From contig JAJEEE010000010.1 of the NCBI GenBank assembly GCA_022821145.1, forward strand, positions 1 to 64,000: a stretch of DNA of 64,000 bases, in the 5' to 3' direction. Each line of letters begins with the position of its first letter. Position 1 is the first letter of the stretch. The stretch is from Acidobacteriota bacterium. GTDB taxonomy: Bacteria; Acidobacteriota; Terriglobia; 20CM-2-55-15. Both the position numbers and the translations under genes were made by a program. This document shows positions 25,941-35,709 of this stretch, one piece after another. Under the pieces are notes generated by a model. It saw only the letters and a list, made by a program, of their open reading frames with translations, was not told the DNA's origin and did no database searches.

Positions 25941-26837
25941 ATGGAACGGACACGTATCGAGCGCCGCAAACGCCTGCGAACGGCCGGCCCGGCCTTCGCG
26001 ATGGCTTGCCTGCTCGCGCCGGCGGCCACGGCGCAGGACATCCAGGTTCAACGGGACATCGTGTACGGCACCGTCGACGGGATGGCGCTGGGGCTCGACC
26101 TCTACATGCCGCCCGGCGTCGAGGCGCCTCCGCTGGTCGTGTTCGTCCACGGCGGCGCATGGCGCGCCGGCAACAAGGACCGCGCCCCGATGGTGTTCCC
26201 GGAGAACGGCTTCGCGATGGCCAGCCTGGATTTCCGTCAATCCGGAGACGCGCCGTTCCCCGCCATGGTCCATGACATCAAGGGAGCGATCCGGTTCCTG
26301 CGGGACCACGCCGACGACTACGGCTACAACGCCGAGAAGATCGCGATCACCGGCCAGTCCTCGGGCGGGCACTTGGCGGCGCTGGTCGGCGTCACGAACG
26401 GGCACGCCGAGCTCGAAGGCGCCGTCGGGGGCCACCAGAACGTGTCGTCCGACATTCAGGCCATCATCAGTTATTTCGGCGCGTCGGACCTGACGACGAT
26501 CCTGGACCAGTCGACGCCGTTCGGGATGAACATGCGTCCGCCGGCGCTGGAGCAACTGCTGGGCGCCCTTCCCGAAGACGCCCCCGAGATCGCTCGGTTG
26601 GCGAGCCCGGTCTATCATGTCGACGCCGACGATCCGCCGCTCCTGCTGTTCCACGGGGACCGCGACCCCCAGATGCCGATCAACCAGGCCCACCAGCTCG
26701 AAGGGGAATACGAGGCGCTGGGACTGGACGTGCACTTCGACACCGTGCACGGATCCGCCCACGGGGGCCCGGGTTTCTTCGATGAGCTGCACCTGCCGCC
26801 CGCCATCGAATTCCTGCAACGCACGATCGGGGAGTAG
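25941..26837 (+). CDS. Secreted alpha/beta hydrolase (esterase/lipase, BD-FAE type)
   Basis: Protein of 298 residues. The start at 25941 is chosen for its AGGAG site eight bases upstream and because a signal peptide follows at once (basic start, FAMACLLAPAATAQ, cleavage about residue 34). The oxyanion motif is HGGAW (FVHGGAWRAGNK). The nucleophile elbow is GQSSGGHLA, the acid is Asp in FHGDRDPQMP, and the His is in HGSAHGGPGF. This is the hormone-sensitive-lipase or feruloyl-esterase-like layout. It probably hydrolyses small esters or carbohydrate esters in the periplasm. A LacI-like palindrome sits upstream. Confidence 0.88.
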   Translation: MERTRIERRKRLRTAGPAFAMACLLAPAATAQDIQVQRDIVYGTVDGMALGLDLYMPPGVEAPPLVVFVHGGAWRAGNKDRAPMVFPENGFAMASLDFRQSGDAPFPAMVHDIKGAIRFLRDHADDYGYNAEKIAITGQSSGGHLAALVGVTNGHAELEGAVGGHQNVSSDIQAIISYFGASDLTTILDQSTPFGMNMRPPALEQLLGALPEDAPEIARLASPVYHVDADDPPLLLFHGDRDPQMPINQAHQLEGEYEALGLDVHFDTVHGSAHGGPGFFDELHLPPAIEFLQRTIGE

Positions 26838-26888
26838 CAAACTGGATCGAATGCGCGCGCGTTCGCGCTGCCGGCGCCGGTTCGAGCG

Positions 26889-27458
26889 ATGCCGAAGACC
26901 CTGACGGCCATCGATGACCGGATCCGGGAGTTCATCGAATCGCAACACGTGTTCTTCGTCGCGACGGCGCCGTCCGGCGCGGACGGACACGTCAACGTGT
27001 CGCCCAAGGGGATCGACGGGCTGCACGTCCTGGACTCCAGGACCCTCGCGTACCTCGATTACGTGGGCGGCGGGGTGGAAACCATCGCCCACCTCCGCCA
27101 GAACGGACGCATCGTGATCATGGTCTGCGCTTTCGAAGGGGCTCCCCGCGTGATCCGGGTCCACGGAAAGGGCGTCGTGATCGAGCCGGGCGACGTCGAG
27201 TTCGACGCGGCGGTTCGCCGGTTGGGAAAGACCCCGGCCGCGCACGGCCTTCGATCCGTGATCCGCGTCGCCGTCGAGCGCGTCGGCGACTCCCGGGGTT
27301 ACGGCGTGCCCAACTACGTTTACCGCGGCCCGCGTACGGAACTGGACCAGTGGGCGTCGCACAAGGACCCGCCCGAGCTGCGAGACTACCAGCGCCGCGA
27401 GAACGCATCGAGCATCGACGGCCTTCCGGGACTCCACTGGACGGAACGGACCGGATAG
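26889..27458 (+). CDS. Pyridoxamine 5'-phosphate oxidase family protein
   Basis: Protein of 189 residues with a flavin-binding split-barrel fold. The N-terminal FFVATAPSGADGHVNVSPKG, then YLDYVGGGVETIAHL and IVIMVCAFEGAPRVIRVHGKG, match the general-stress/PNPOx-like group and not true PdxH. Such proteins bind FMN or F420 and reduce small molecules. The cofactor cannot be told here. The gene starts a short plus-strand run with a DinB/YfiT protein and OsmC, spaced 5 and 8 bp apart. Confidence 0.88.
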   Translation: MPKTLTAIDDRIREFIESQHVFFVATAPSGADGHVNVSPKGIDGLHVLDSRTLAYLDYVGGGVETIAHLRQNGRIVIMVCAFEGAPRVIRVHGKGVVIEPGDVEFDAAVRRLGKTPAAHGLRSVIRVAVERVGDSRGYGVPNYVYRGPRTELDQWASHKDPPELRDYQRRENASSIDGLPGLHWTERTG

Positions 27459-27463
27459 GAACC

Positions 27464-27985
27464 GTGGACCTGAAGTACCCCATCGGCCGATTCGAGTTCA
27501 CCGGGCCGCTGTCCGAGGACGAGCGGCTGGAATGCATCCGCCGGATCGAGGCGGCGCCGGCGCGGTTGCGCGCCGCCGTGGACGACCTGTCCGTGGAGCA
27601 ACTCGACACCCGTTACCGGCCCGGTGGATGGACCGTCCGCCAGGTCGTGCACCATCTCCCCGACAGCCACCTCAACAGCTACACGCGTTTCCGGCTCGCG
27701 CTGACCGAGAACGATCCGACCATCCGCGCGTACGACGAGGCGGCGTGGGCCGAGTTGCACGACGCCCGGTCGGGCCCCGTCGGCATGTCGCTCGACCTGC
27801 TGGACGCGCTGCATCGCCGCTGGGCCGGCCTTTTGCGGAACATGAGCGACGGCGATTTCGGACGCGGCTTCCGTCATCCCGAGTTGGGAACGGTCACGCT
27901 GGACAGGAACGTCGCCCTGTATGCGTGGCATGGACGGCACCACATCGCCCAGATCACGTCGTTGCGGCAACGGAGGGAGTGGTAG
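27464..27985 (+). CDS. DinB/YfiT-like metal-dependent transferase
   Basis: Protein of 173 residues from GTG 27464. It has the DinB four-helix fold of the YfiT (bacillithiol transferase) group: PIGRFEF at the start, GGWTVRQVVHHLPDSH with the first metal His, and YAWHGRHHIAQI with the His pair near the C-terminus. Length and motifs match YfiT closely. In Firmicutes relatives attach bacillithiol to electrophiles; which thiol is used here is unknown. It lies 5 bp after the PNPOx gene. Confidence 0.88.
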   Translation: MDLKYPIGRFEFTGPLSEDERLECIRRIEAAPARLRAAVDDLSVEQLDTRYRPGGWTVRQVVHHLPDSHLNSYTRFRLALTENDPTIRAYDEAAWAELHDARSGPVGMSLDLLDALHRRWAGLLRNMSDGDFGRGFRHPELGTVTLDRNVALYAWHGRHHIAQITSLRQRREW

Positions 27986-27993
27986 AGAAACCC

Positions 27994-28455
27994 ATGTCCG
28001 AACACAGAGCGCTCGTGAACTGGACCCTGGACGAGAACGGCGAGTTCCTCAAGGGACGGTTTTCCCGAAAACATACGTGGACGTTCGACGGGGGCCTGAC
28101 CGTGCCGGCGTCGCCATCTCCGGCCGTCGTCCGTGCGCCGTTCTCGGACCCCGGAGCCGTCGACCCCGAGGAAGCCTACGTCGCCTCCATCGCGAGCTGC
28201 CACATGCTGACGTTCCTGTTCCTGGCGTCCCGCAAGAAGTTCGAGGTCCGAAAGTACGAGGACGAGGCCGTCGGGCAGGTCGAGAAGGCGGAGAACGGCG
28301 TGCCCTGGGTGGCTTCGGTCGCTCTCCATCCGAGAATCGAGTACGGAGGCGACGCGCGTCCGACACCGGATGAGGAACGGCAGTTGCACGAAGCGGCTCA
28401 CGCACAGTGCTTCATCGCCAACTCCGTGAAGACGGAGGTCGCCGTCAACGTCTGA
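27994..28455 (+). CDS. OsmC family peroxiredoxin-like protein
   Basis: Protein of 153 residues from ATG 27994, 8 bp after the YfiT-like gene. The two redox Cys of OsmC/Ohr proteins are visible in ASCHMLTFLF and AHAQCFIANS. DPEEAYVASIASCH is the family's signature helix. These proteins reduce organic hydroperoxides. With the two preceding genes it forms a small group for oxidant or electrophile defence (inference). Its end is 24 bp from the convergent TamB end. Confidence 0.92.
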   Translation: MSEHRALVNWTLDENGEFLKGRFSRKHTWTFDGGLTVPASPSPAVVRAPFSDPGAVDPEEAYVASIASCHMLTFLFLASRKKFEVRKYEDEAVGQVEKAENGVPWVASVALHPRIEYGGDARPTPDEERQLHEAAHAQCFIANSVKTEVAVNV

Positions 28456-28479
28456 GATCGGGGAACGACCCGCAAGCGG

Positions 28480-31400
28480 TCAACGAAAGCGCGTCCTCAG
28501 GCGGATATCCAGACCGACGGCCCCGGTTTCGTCCCGGGACGCGATGAACGACGTCCGGTTGTTGAGGAAGTACTCGATCAGGATGATTTCCTGCCGGTTC
28601 GACGACAGGTCCTGGGAATAGGTCACGATCAGATCGCGCGTCACCTGTTCCGAGATGGTAATGCGCGCCGCCGGATCGTTTTCCGCGCCGACAAGAAACG
28701 GGTCGATCCGAACCAGGCTTCCGAGGCCGAAACGCGATCCCACGCGTTCCGACAACAGGTCCGAAACCAAAGTCGCCGCCGCGCCCTGAAAGAGTTCCTC
28801 GCTGGTCGGAACGGCGCCGGCGTTGCTCGCGCCCGCGAGTTCCTCACGCGTGCGTCCGCCCGCCATCAGACTGACGATCTCCAGCTGCGGCAGCGGCGGA
28901 TCGCTGCTCATGGCCATCTGGATGTCGCTGCCCGTGCCGGTGATCGTCAAGATCACGCGATAATCCCGGAGCTCGGTCTCGGCCTGGACGTCGATGCGCG
29001 GTTCGATGCCCACCGGATCGACAAAATCGACCGTGCCGCGGGTGATCAGGTAACGGTTCTCCTGCAAATCGAGAACGCCGTCGATGGATTCGACCCGGCC
29101 CGTCAGCGTCGGCTGTCCCAACGTGCCGCCGATGTCCAGGTCCAGCCGCGCGTCAACGCGGGCCAGTTCGTTTTCGATGCGGATGCCCCGCTCGCCCTGC
29201 ACGTGCACGGCCAGCACCAGGGCATCGAAAAGACCGGCGTCGGCGGACAAGCCGCCACCCGAGGATTCCCCGAACAAGGTCAGAAACTCCTCGAAACTCT
29301 CCTCGAAGGACAGGCTCGAGATGTCCGCGTTGCCGTCGAGCGCCGGCGATTCGAGCGTGCCGCGAAGGGAGAGCGAAGCGTCGAAGGCGGCTCGGAGGCC
29401 TTGCGGCGTCCGGACGCGGATGTCGCGGCCTTCCGCCTGCAGGTCCAGCCGGGACGGCCGGATTCCCTCGACCCCGATCGCGCCGCCGACGGTCACCGCG
29501 CCGCCTCCGGCCACGCCGGTCACGTCGAACACGTTGATCTGATCCCCGGTGAACTGAATGTCGCCGTTCAACTCCGACAGGCCGAGGAACAAGTCCGGAT
29601 GACTGATCGCGGCGGAGTTCAGCACAGCGAAACCATCGAGCTCAGGGTTCGCCAACGTGCCCACGACGCTGCCGCTGATCGACAGCGTTCCGCTGGTCTC
29701 CAGGTTCGGGAAACGCGCCGACAGCACCGAGGACGACAACAGCGTCAGGTTGACGTCTCCATTGACGGCGAAATCGATTTCGGAGTCGGCGGCGAGCGAC
29801 ACGTCGCCGTCGATGGTCATCGACGTGACCTCGCCGGCGAGCTCGACCCGGGAAAGGCGCACTTCCTCGGCGTCGAAGTCGAACGGAAACGGAGGAGAGG
29901 CGATCGCTTCTTCGTCCAGAAAGACCCGCAATTCCGCAACCTCCCCCTCCCCGTCGATCGACTCGAGATCGTTCAACTCGCCGTCGAACCGGGCCATCCC
30001 GGTCACCAGGACCGTGCCGGGCGCCATTCCCACGATTCCGGCCGCATCGTAGCGTGTGAACGCAGCGCGGCCGGCAAACGGATAGTTGTCGTCGAAGGTG
30101 TCCAGCTCGACGTCGATGCGCAGGTCCGAACCCATCTCGATTCGGGCCGCCGTCAGCGGCGACCCATCCGCGTCGTCGACCGTCGACACGGTGACGACCG
30201 CTTCGTCGAACGCCTGTTCCCGGAACCGGAGATCGTCGATCACCGCGCGGCCGTCGATCAGGGGATTCGCCGGTGTCCCACCGATGGTGAAGTCCGCTGT
30301 CCGGACCGTACCGCCCAGCGCGTCCGGGACGCCCAGCCACCGGAACGCCGCCAGCTCGTGGCCCGAGGCTTGCAGCGTCGAGTCCAACGCCCCCGTCGCG
30401 CGGTCGAATTCCAGATCGCCGGTCACGGTAGACGGTCCTTGGCGCAGGCGGGCGTTCCGCAGCCGCACCGTGTCCCCGTTCACCGTCACGTCCGAGGCGG
30501 CATCCCCGAGACCGATGCCGTCGTATTCCAGTCCGGCCACTTGAACCAGACCGCTAGCCTCGATGGGCGCGAGGGAATCCACTCGCAGGCGCCCGGAGAG
30601 CCGTCCGGCTGCGGGAACTGCCATTCGATCCGCGATTTCGGAAACGTCGACCGCATCCACCTCCACGTCGAGCGCGGGCTCCAGCGTTCGCACGTCGATT
30701 TCGCCATCGATAACCAGGTGGGATTCCCCCACGTCGAGGCGGACGGCATCCAACGCGGCGACATCGCCCGCAAGTTCGATCCGGCCGGCAATCCGGTCGA
30801 TCGGCAACGGGCCGCTCCCTCCAACCTCGAATTCGTAGCCTTCCAACGTGAATCGACCGGCGGCATCGGGGCGCGGCCAGCTCCCGCGGATGGATCCCGC
30901 GAACGAGCCCGTCCCCCGGGCTCTCGGATCGACGAACGCCAGGTCGGTCAGATCGCCGGAAACGAGGTCCACGGTCAAATCCACGCCCTCGGCGCCGACG
31001 AGTCCGGAGGCTTCGAGGGACGTGGCGCCCAGTTGGCCCGCCATCCCCTGCAGCTCGACCTCGCCGGGCCGTCCCCGATAGAAGGTCGTCCCGGCCACGG
31101 GCAGGTGAAGCGCCGCGCCCGGCGCCGTCGGTTCCGACGGCGAAAACGCGGCCTCGCCGGACAGATCGAAATCGTCGAATCGCCCGCGGAACCACCCGGC
31201 CATCGTTCCCGAGACGCTCGAATCCAACACGGGGTCCGGACCCCATGGATAGAAACCGCGCAACAGGGCGGCGTCGATATCCTGATAGGCGAGATCAAGT
31301 TCGGCCCGCGAGGGACCCGGCAAAGGGAGCACCCTCACGGCGCCGGTCGCGCGGCCGCCGAAGGCGTCGGCCTCGAGGTTGTCCGCCGTCAACACGCCGT

Positions 31401-32373
31401 CGGGGAACGTGTACGCGTACTGCGACGAAACGTTCGAGCCCGTCCATTCATGAAAGCGCAGGCGTGGAGAACGCATGCGCCCGCTCGACGCGAAGTGCGT
31501 CGAGGAGAAATCCAACTCACCGACGAGCTCCATGCCGCCCTCGAACTCGTCGTCCGGAAAGAAGTGGTTCATGAACGCGAGATCGGCAACGCCCGTATAG
31601 GCCAGCACGCCCGAGAAGGGAGGAAGAATACTGTCGATGCGGCCTTGGAGCTCGAGGCGGCTCTCGCCCGATACCGCCTCGATCCCGTGAACGAGCACGC
31701 CTCCCGGCGTGTAGTCGAAGTCCACGCCCAACGCGTAGGGAATCTGCAGCCCGTCTTCCCATGCCACCTGGCCGGCCCATTCCAGGCGGCCCGCAAGAAT
31801 CCCGGTGTCTTCGGCGTAGTCGAATCGGCCACCGACGTCCGAGAGCCGGAAGTCGATGTCCACCCGCTCCTCGTCGAAGGAGAACTGTCCGCCGGTCACG
31901 TTCAGGTCTCCGATGGCGAGCTCGAAGCGGGGCGGCTCACCCGCGGGACGTTCGGGCGGTGGCGGCACGTTCGTTTGTCCGTTGTCTCCGATTTCGAGAC
32001 GAAAGCGCGGGCGCACGATTTCCAACGACGTCAGGTCGATCTGCCGGAAAAGCAACGCGTTCCACCGGAGGCCGACCGCGACGCGCTCGATCTCGAGCAA
32101 CGGCGCGTCGGCCCGATCCTCTTCGCCGCGCAGGATGAGACCGTCGATGGCGAATCCCTGGTCCATGAAATCGATTTCGAAGCGCTCCAGGGACGTTTCC
32201 AGGCCGGTCCGATCCTCGATGGCGCGCACGATGTTGTCGGCGGCCATCACGCGGAAATCGTCGGAGCCGAGGAAGTACACGAGACCGGCCGCCGCGGCCA
32301 GCAATCCGAGAACCACCGCCCCCATCGCGGCCAGAACCCGACTTTTCCGGATCTTGCGAAACTTCACGTTCAC
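28480..32373 (-). CDS. tamB: TamB-like translocation and assembly protein
   Basis: Protein of 1297 residues. A single N-terminal helix (about 11-33) anchors it in the inner membrane. The rest is a long beta-rich AsmA/TamB-type body made of repeated strands (for example LEASGLVGAEGVDLTVDLVSGDL). The C-terminal 300 residues are the DUF490 domain with EIVSLMAGGRTREELAG and LLSERVGSRFGLG. TamB bridges the periplasm and works with TamA in outer-membrane protein or lipid transport. It is last in a three-gene operon and overlaps the SurA-like gene by 4 bp. Confidence 0.92.
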   Translation of the reverse strand: MNVKFRKIRKSRVLAAMGAVVLGLLAAAAGLVYFLGSDDFRVMAADNIVRAIEDRTGLETSLERFEIDFMDQGFAIDGLILRGEEDRADAPLLEIERVAVGLRWNALLFRQIDLTSLEIVRPRFRLEIGDNGQTNVPPPPERPAGEPPRFELAIGDLNVTGGQFSFDEERVDIDFRLSDVGGRFDYAEDTGILAGRLEWAGQVAWEDGLQIPYALGVDFDYTPGGVLVHGIEAVSGESRLELQGRIDSILPPFSGVLAYTGVADLAFMNHFFPDDEFEGGMELVGELDFSSTHFASSGRMRSPRLRFHEWTGSNVSSQYAYTFPDGVLTADNLEADAFGGRATGAVRVLPLPGPSRAELDLAYQDIDAALLRGFYPWGPDPVLDSSVSGTMAGWFRGRFDDFDLSGEAAFSPSEPTAPGAALHLPVAGTTFYRGRPGEVELQGMAGQLGATSLEASGLVGAEGVDLTVDLVSGDLTDLAFVDPRARGTGSFAGSIRGSWPRPDAAGRFTLEGYEFEVGGSGPLPIDRIAGRIELAGDVAALDAVRLDVGESHLVIDGEIDVRTLEPALDVEVDAVDVSEIADRMAVPAAGRLSGRLRVDSLAPIEASGLVQVAGLEYDGIGLGDAASDVTVNGDTVRLRNARLRQGPSTVTGDLEFDRATGALDSTLQASGHELAAFRWLGVPDALGGTVRTADFTIGGTPANPLIDGRAVIDDLRFREQAFDEAVVTVSTVDDADGSPLTAARIEMGSDLRIDVELDTFDDNYPFAGRAAFTRYDAAGIVGMAPGTVLVTGMARFDGELNDLESIDGEGEVAELRVFLDEEAIASPPFPFDFDAEEVRLSRVELAGEVTSMTIDGDVSLAADSEIDFAVNGDVNLTLLSSSVLSARFPNLETSGTLSISGSVVGTLANPELDGFAVLNSAAISHPDLFLGLSELNGDIQFTGDQINVFDVTGVAGGGAVTVGGAIGVEGIRPSRLDLQAEGRDIRVRTPQGLRAAFDASLSLRGTLESPALDGNADISSLSFEESFEEFLTLFGESSGGGLSADAGLFDALVLAVHVQGERGIRIENELARVDARLDLDIGGTLGQPTLTGRVESIDGVLDLQENRYLITRGTVDFVDPVGIEPRIDVQAETELRDYRVILTITGTGSDIQMAMSSDPPLPQLEIVSLMAGGRTREELAGASNAGAVPTSEELFQGAAATLVSDLLSERVGSRFGLGSLVRIDPFLVGAENDPAARITISEQVTRDLIVTYSQDLSSNRQEIILIEYFLNNRTSFIASRDETGAVGLDIRLRTRFR

Positions 32374-32975
32374 TCCACGATCTCCACCCGGCTGCGTTCC
32401 GGCAGGCCCGCGGCCCAGGTTTCCGCTTCACGCAGGATCGTCTCCAACCGAACCAGCTCCTCGACGACGCCGGCCGCTTCATCCAGCGTCAACTCGAGGC
32501 CGCGCTCCGCCGCTTCGGGGGCGAAGACGGTGTCGAAATAGAGCTGGACCTCGTCCTCGCTGACCGGTTTCTCGAAACGGATCCGAAAATAGCGCAGGCT
32601 CTCGATGCGCTCGCGGGCGCCCTGACGCAAATCCTCCGCAGACAGCGGAAAGCCGGGGTCTTCCCGCAGAGAGAAAGCGGCCAGGAAGCGATCGATGTCC
32701 TGTTCGGTCGCCGCCAGCCCGGGCACACGGGCCACATAGGTGCGCACCAGCATGTCTCCGATCACCCGGTCCAGGAGCGCACGGTCGCTGGCCGGGAGGT
32801 CGTCTTCTTCGAAGGAGGCCGCCAACGCCCGGTACCGGGCCAGGTCGCCTTCGGTGACAACCTGTCCTTCGACGATGGCCAACATGCGATCGACGACCTG
32901 GGCCGAACCCGGACCCGCCGAGGCCAGGACCAACGCGACGGCGAACGATGCACGCGATTGGACCCAAGCCCGCAT
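32370..32975 (-). CDS. SurA N-terminal-like periplasmic protein
   Basis: Protein of 201 residues with a signal peptide (ending GPGSAQ at about 25). The segment VVDRMLAIVEGQVVTEGDLARY is the SurA/PpiD N-terminal helix pattern. It is followed by a helical region (DRVIGDMLVRTYV, DIDRFLAAFSLRED) and a final helix YFDTVFAPEAA, but no parvulin (PpiC) domain is present. It looks like a chaperone-only SurA module. It is coupled at both ends: TGATG with the TamA gene and a 4-bp overlap with tamB. A role in feeding clients to TamA/TamB is inferred. Confidence 0.8.
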   Translation of the reverse strand: MRAWVQSRASFAVALVLASAGPGSAQVVDRMLAIVEGQVVTEGDLARYRALAASFEEDDLPASDRALLDRVIGDMLVRTYVARVPGLAATEQDIDRFLAAFSLREDPGFPLSAEDLRQGARERIESLRYFRIRFEKPVSEDEVQLYFDTVFAPEAAERGLELTLDEAAGVVEELVRLETILREAETWAAGLPERSRVEIVE

Positions 32976-35707
32976 CAGAACGCGTGCCCCAGGGTGAGAA
33001 ACGCCTTGTTCAGGCTCTCGCCCGGCTGCCTGTTGAGATTGAACCCCAAATCGACCCGGATCGGGCCCAGCGGCGTCTGGTAGCGAAACCCGAGGCCGAG
33101 CGTATGCGTGAAGTCGCCGAAGCCGAAGTCCGAGATGCGTTCGAATACCGTCCCGGTGTCGTAGAACACGGCGCCGCCGACGCCGGAGAACAGGAACGGG
33201 ATCGGAAAGCGGTACTCCAGGTTGACGATCGCCAGGGCGTTGCCGCCGGCCGGGGCGAGCCGGACGCCCCCGGGCGAGTCCGGATCGAAGCGGGACGCGC
33301 CGATGGGACCGGCGTCATCCAGGCTGAAACCTCGAAGCGTCGTCGAACCCCCGGCGAAGTAGCGTTCGGTGATCGGCAGCGACTGCGTTCGCCCGTACGG
33401 CTGGTTCCAACCGAACCGCGCCGACGCGGCGATGACCGCGCCCTTCGCGGGCCGGAACAGGCTGAACTGAGTGAACACCGACGTGAAATTGATCTCGGAC
33501 CCGAGAGCACTGTTCGCGAACTGGAACGTCCCGGTGAAGTAGTTCCCGCGCGAGGGATCGAAGACGTCGTTGCGCGTGTCGCGGATGTAGGACGCGCCCA
33601 CACGGGAAATCTGGTAGACGCCCACCTGGTCCGGAAACGCGTCGGTATGCCGGTTGTCACGTATGTCGCGAAGGTTGACCGTCTGATAGCTCGCCGTCAA
33701 CAGCAGGCTGTCGTCGTTGGCGAAGCGCTTGAGCGACTGGAACGAGAAGTCCACCTTGCTCGCGTCGAACGCCGGCTGCCGCGCCCGCTCCACGAACAGG
33801 GACGCGAAACCGTCCAGCTCCCAGTTGAACAGGCGGGGCTCGCGATACGTTGTCTGGAAGCGTTGCTCGCGCCGGCTTCCGCGGATCCGTGCGCTGATGG
33901 AGCGATCCAGACCCCAGAGATTGGAATGCGTGACTTCGACCGTGCCTCGGATCCCCTCGCGATCCTGTGCCCCCACCCCGTAGGTCAGGACGACGGGACC
34001 GGCGTCCTCAAGTTGGATCAACACGTCCCGCTCCCGAAGTTCCGGGCGTTCGAGGGGCACGATCTCGACACGGTTGAACAGGCCCGTGGCATACAGTTGG
34101 CGTTGCGCTTCGAGGATGGCCTCCGGATCGAACGCGCGTCCGCTTTCGAGCCCGCTGTTGCGGTGAACGATCTTTTCCTGCGTCCGCGTATTGCCGGCCA
34201 CGAAGATGCGCCGGATCGTCGAGGCCGGGCCTTCCGTGACCCGATACGTGACGTCGATGCTGTCGTCGCCTGCGGGCTCCACGATCGACTCCACGCGAAC
34301 GGCGTCGTGCCCGCGCTCGTGATACCGCGCCGTAATGGCGCGACGCCCCTCCTGGACGAGACCCTGGCTGAAGAACTCCCCGGAAGCCACGCCCGACCAA
34401 CCGGCGACATCCCGTGCATCGTACGCCCCGGCGCCCGCGATCTCGACTTGACCCACTCGAAGGCGCCGGCCTTCGACGATGCGGACCGCGACGGCGATTG
34501 CTCCCGAGCCGCGAGAGGCCTCGGCCGTGACGGTGGTGCCCGTGAATCCCGACGTCCGGTAGAGTTGCCGGATCATCTCGGCCGCTTCCTCGAGCAGCGC
34601 CTCGCTGAAGACGCCACGGCTGAACAAGCCGTCGGAGGTGATTCCGATGCGTTCGTACAGCATGTCGTCCGCGAAGTAGTCATTCCCTTCGATTCGGACT
34701 TCCCGGATCGCGACACGGTCGCCGGTCGTGACGACGTAGTCCACGGAATGCGACGACTCCGGGCCCGGCAGCTCGTAACCGGCGACGACCCCCGCCTCGA
34801 GAAATCCCTCCCTGAACAGGTGTTCCAGCAGAGCCCGCCGGCCTTCCTCGACGAGATCGGCGTCCACGCGGCGCTCGTCGTAGAAGGGCAGAAGCTCCTC
34901 CCGCAGATCGCGGGACAGGTCATAGCCGGTGACGTCCAGATCCAGGCGGTCACCGGCTTCGACGGCGATTTCGACGTCTACGGCGTTGGACTCCGGATCG
35001 TAGTTCTCCGCCTCGACCGTGAGACGCGTACTGATGTAGTCCCGCTCCGAGAACAGTTCCGCCACGGAAGCGAGCCGTTCGTCGATGCGCCGCCGCTCGA
35101 ACCGTTCGCCGGCTTCGACGTCCAGGGCGTCCCGAAGCGCGTCGACCGGGAACGCGTCCTGGCCGGCGAACTCGATACGGCCCACCACGGCGCGCGGGCC
35201 GGGCTCGACGCGGAGCGTGGTCGTCACCAGCCGCGTGGCGGGATCGAAATCGAGAATCGGCTCCACTCCCGCCTGGAAGTGTCCCAGGCCCTGAAGCTCG
35301 GCCCGGATCCCGTCCACGATCCGATCGACCTCGTTCCGGGAGAAGCGTCGTCCGTAGGGAAGGGTGACATAGCTGGAGACGGCCCGTTCGAGAACGGTTT
35401 CCGGTTCCAGGCGGATCGTCGCGAAGAAGTAGGGCGGCTCGACTTCGAACACCAACCGCGTGCCCGCCGGCCCGGACTCGGCGCGGACTTCGATCCGGCC
35501 GTATCCGGCCGCCTGGTAGAGGGACTGGATGGCCTGCCGCAGCGCGGCCGGCGTCAACCGATCCCCGGTCCGCAGGCTCAACGCGTCGGCCGCGTCCGGA
35601 TCGCCCCCCCTGACTTCGATCGACGCGACGCGGGTGTCATAGGGAACCTGCGCGGCCGCGGCGAGCGACGACCATGACACCAGCGCAATGATGCGGATCG
35701 CCCTCAT
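32975..35707 (-). CDS. tamA: TamA/BamA-like Omp85 outer-membrane protein
   Basis: Protein of 910 residues from MRAIRIIALVSWSS at 35707, with a signal peptide cleaved near AAAAQ. Upstream in-frame sequence lacks export features. Several POTRA domains occupy about 25-540; repeated turns such as VRIEGNDYFADDMLYERIG and IFVAGNTRTQEKIVHRN mark them, and there are more of them than in E. coli TamA (three). The Omp85 barrel fills about 540-910, with GGSTTLRGF (the lid-loop LRGF motif) and the end LGHAF, a typical C-terminal aromatic barrel signal. Operon position ahead of TamB favours TamA over BamA. Confidence 0.9.
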   Translation of the reverse strand: MRAIRIIALVSWSSLAAAAQVPYDTRVASIEVRGGDPDAADALSLRTGDRLTPAALRQAIQSLYQAAGYGRIEVRAESGPAGTRLVFEVEPPYFFATIRLEPETVLERAVSSYVTLPYGRRFSRNEVDRIVDGIRAELQGLGHFQAGVEPILDFDPATRLVTTTLRVEPGPRAVVGRIEFAGQDAFPVDALRDALDVEAGERFERRRIDERLASVAELFSERDYISTRLTVEAENYDPESNAVDVEIAVEAGDRLDLDVTGYDLSRDLREELLPFYDERRVDADLVEEGRRALLEHLFREGFLEAGVVAGYELPGPESSHSVDYVVTTGDRVAIREVRIEGNDYFADDMLYERIGITSDGLFSRGVFSEALLEEAAEMIRQLYRTSGFTGTTVTAEASRGSGAIAVAVRIVEGRRLRVGQVEIAGAGAYDARDVAGWSGVASGEFFSQGLVQEGRRAITARYHERGHDAVRVESIVEPAGDDSIDVTYRVTEGPASTIRRIFVAGNTRTQEKIVHRNSGLESGRAFDPEAILEAQRQLYATGLFNRVEIVPLERPELRERDVLIQLEDAGPVVLTYGVGAQDREGIRGTVEVTHSNLWGLDRSISARIRGSRREQRFQTTYREPRLFNWELDGFASLFVERARQPAFDASKVDFSFQSLKRFANDDSLLLTASYQTVNLRDIRDNRHTDAFPDQVGVYQISRVGASYIRDTRNDVFDPSRGNYFTGTFQFANSALGSEINFTSVFTQFSLFRPAKGAVIAASARFGWNQPYGRTQSLPITERYFAGGSTTLRGFSLDDAGPIGASRFDPDSPGGVRLAPAGGNALAIVNLEYRFPIPFLFSGVGGAVFYDTGTVFERISDFGFGDFTHTLGLGFRYQTPLGPIRVDLGFNLNRQPGESLNKAFLTLGHAF

Positions 35708-35709
35708 GA

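Noticed and set aside
29203-32541. Long plus-strand open frame opposite tamB
   Set aside because: Composition is Arg/Gly/His-rich and there is no ribosome site or recognisable motif. TamB on the other strand has clear family features.
32948-35677. Long plus-strand open frame opposite tamA
   Set aside because: Shadow frame; the Omp85 barrel and POTRA motifs are on the minus strand.
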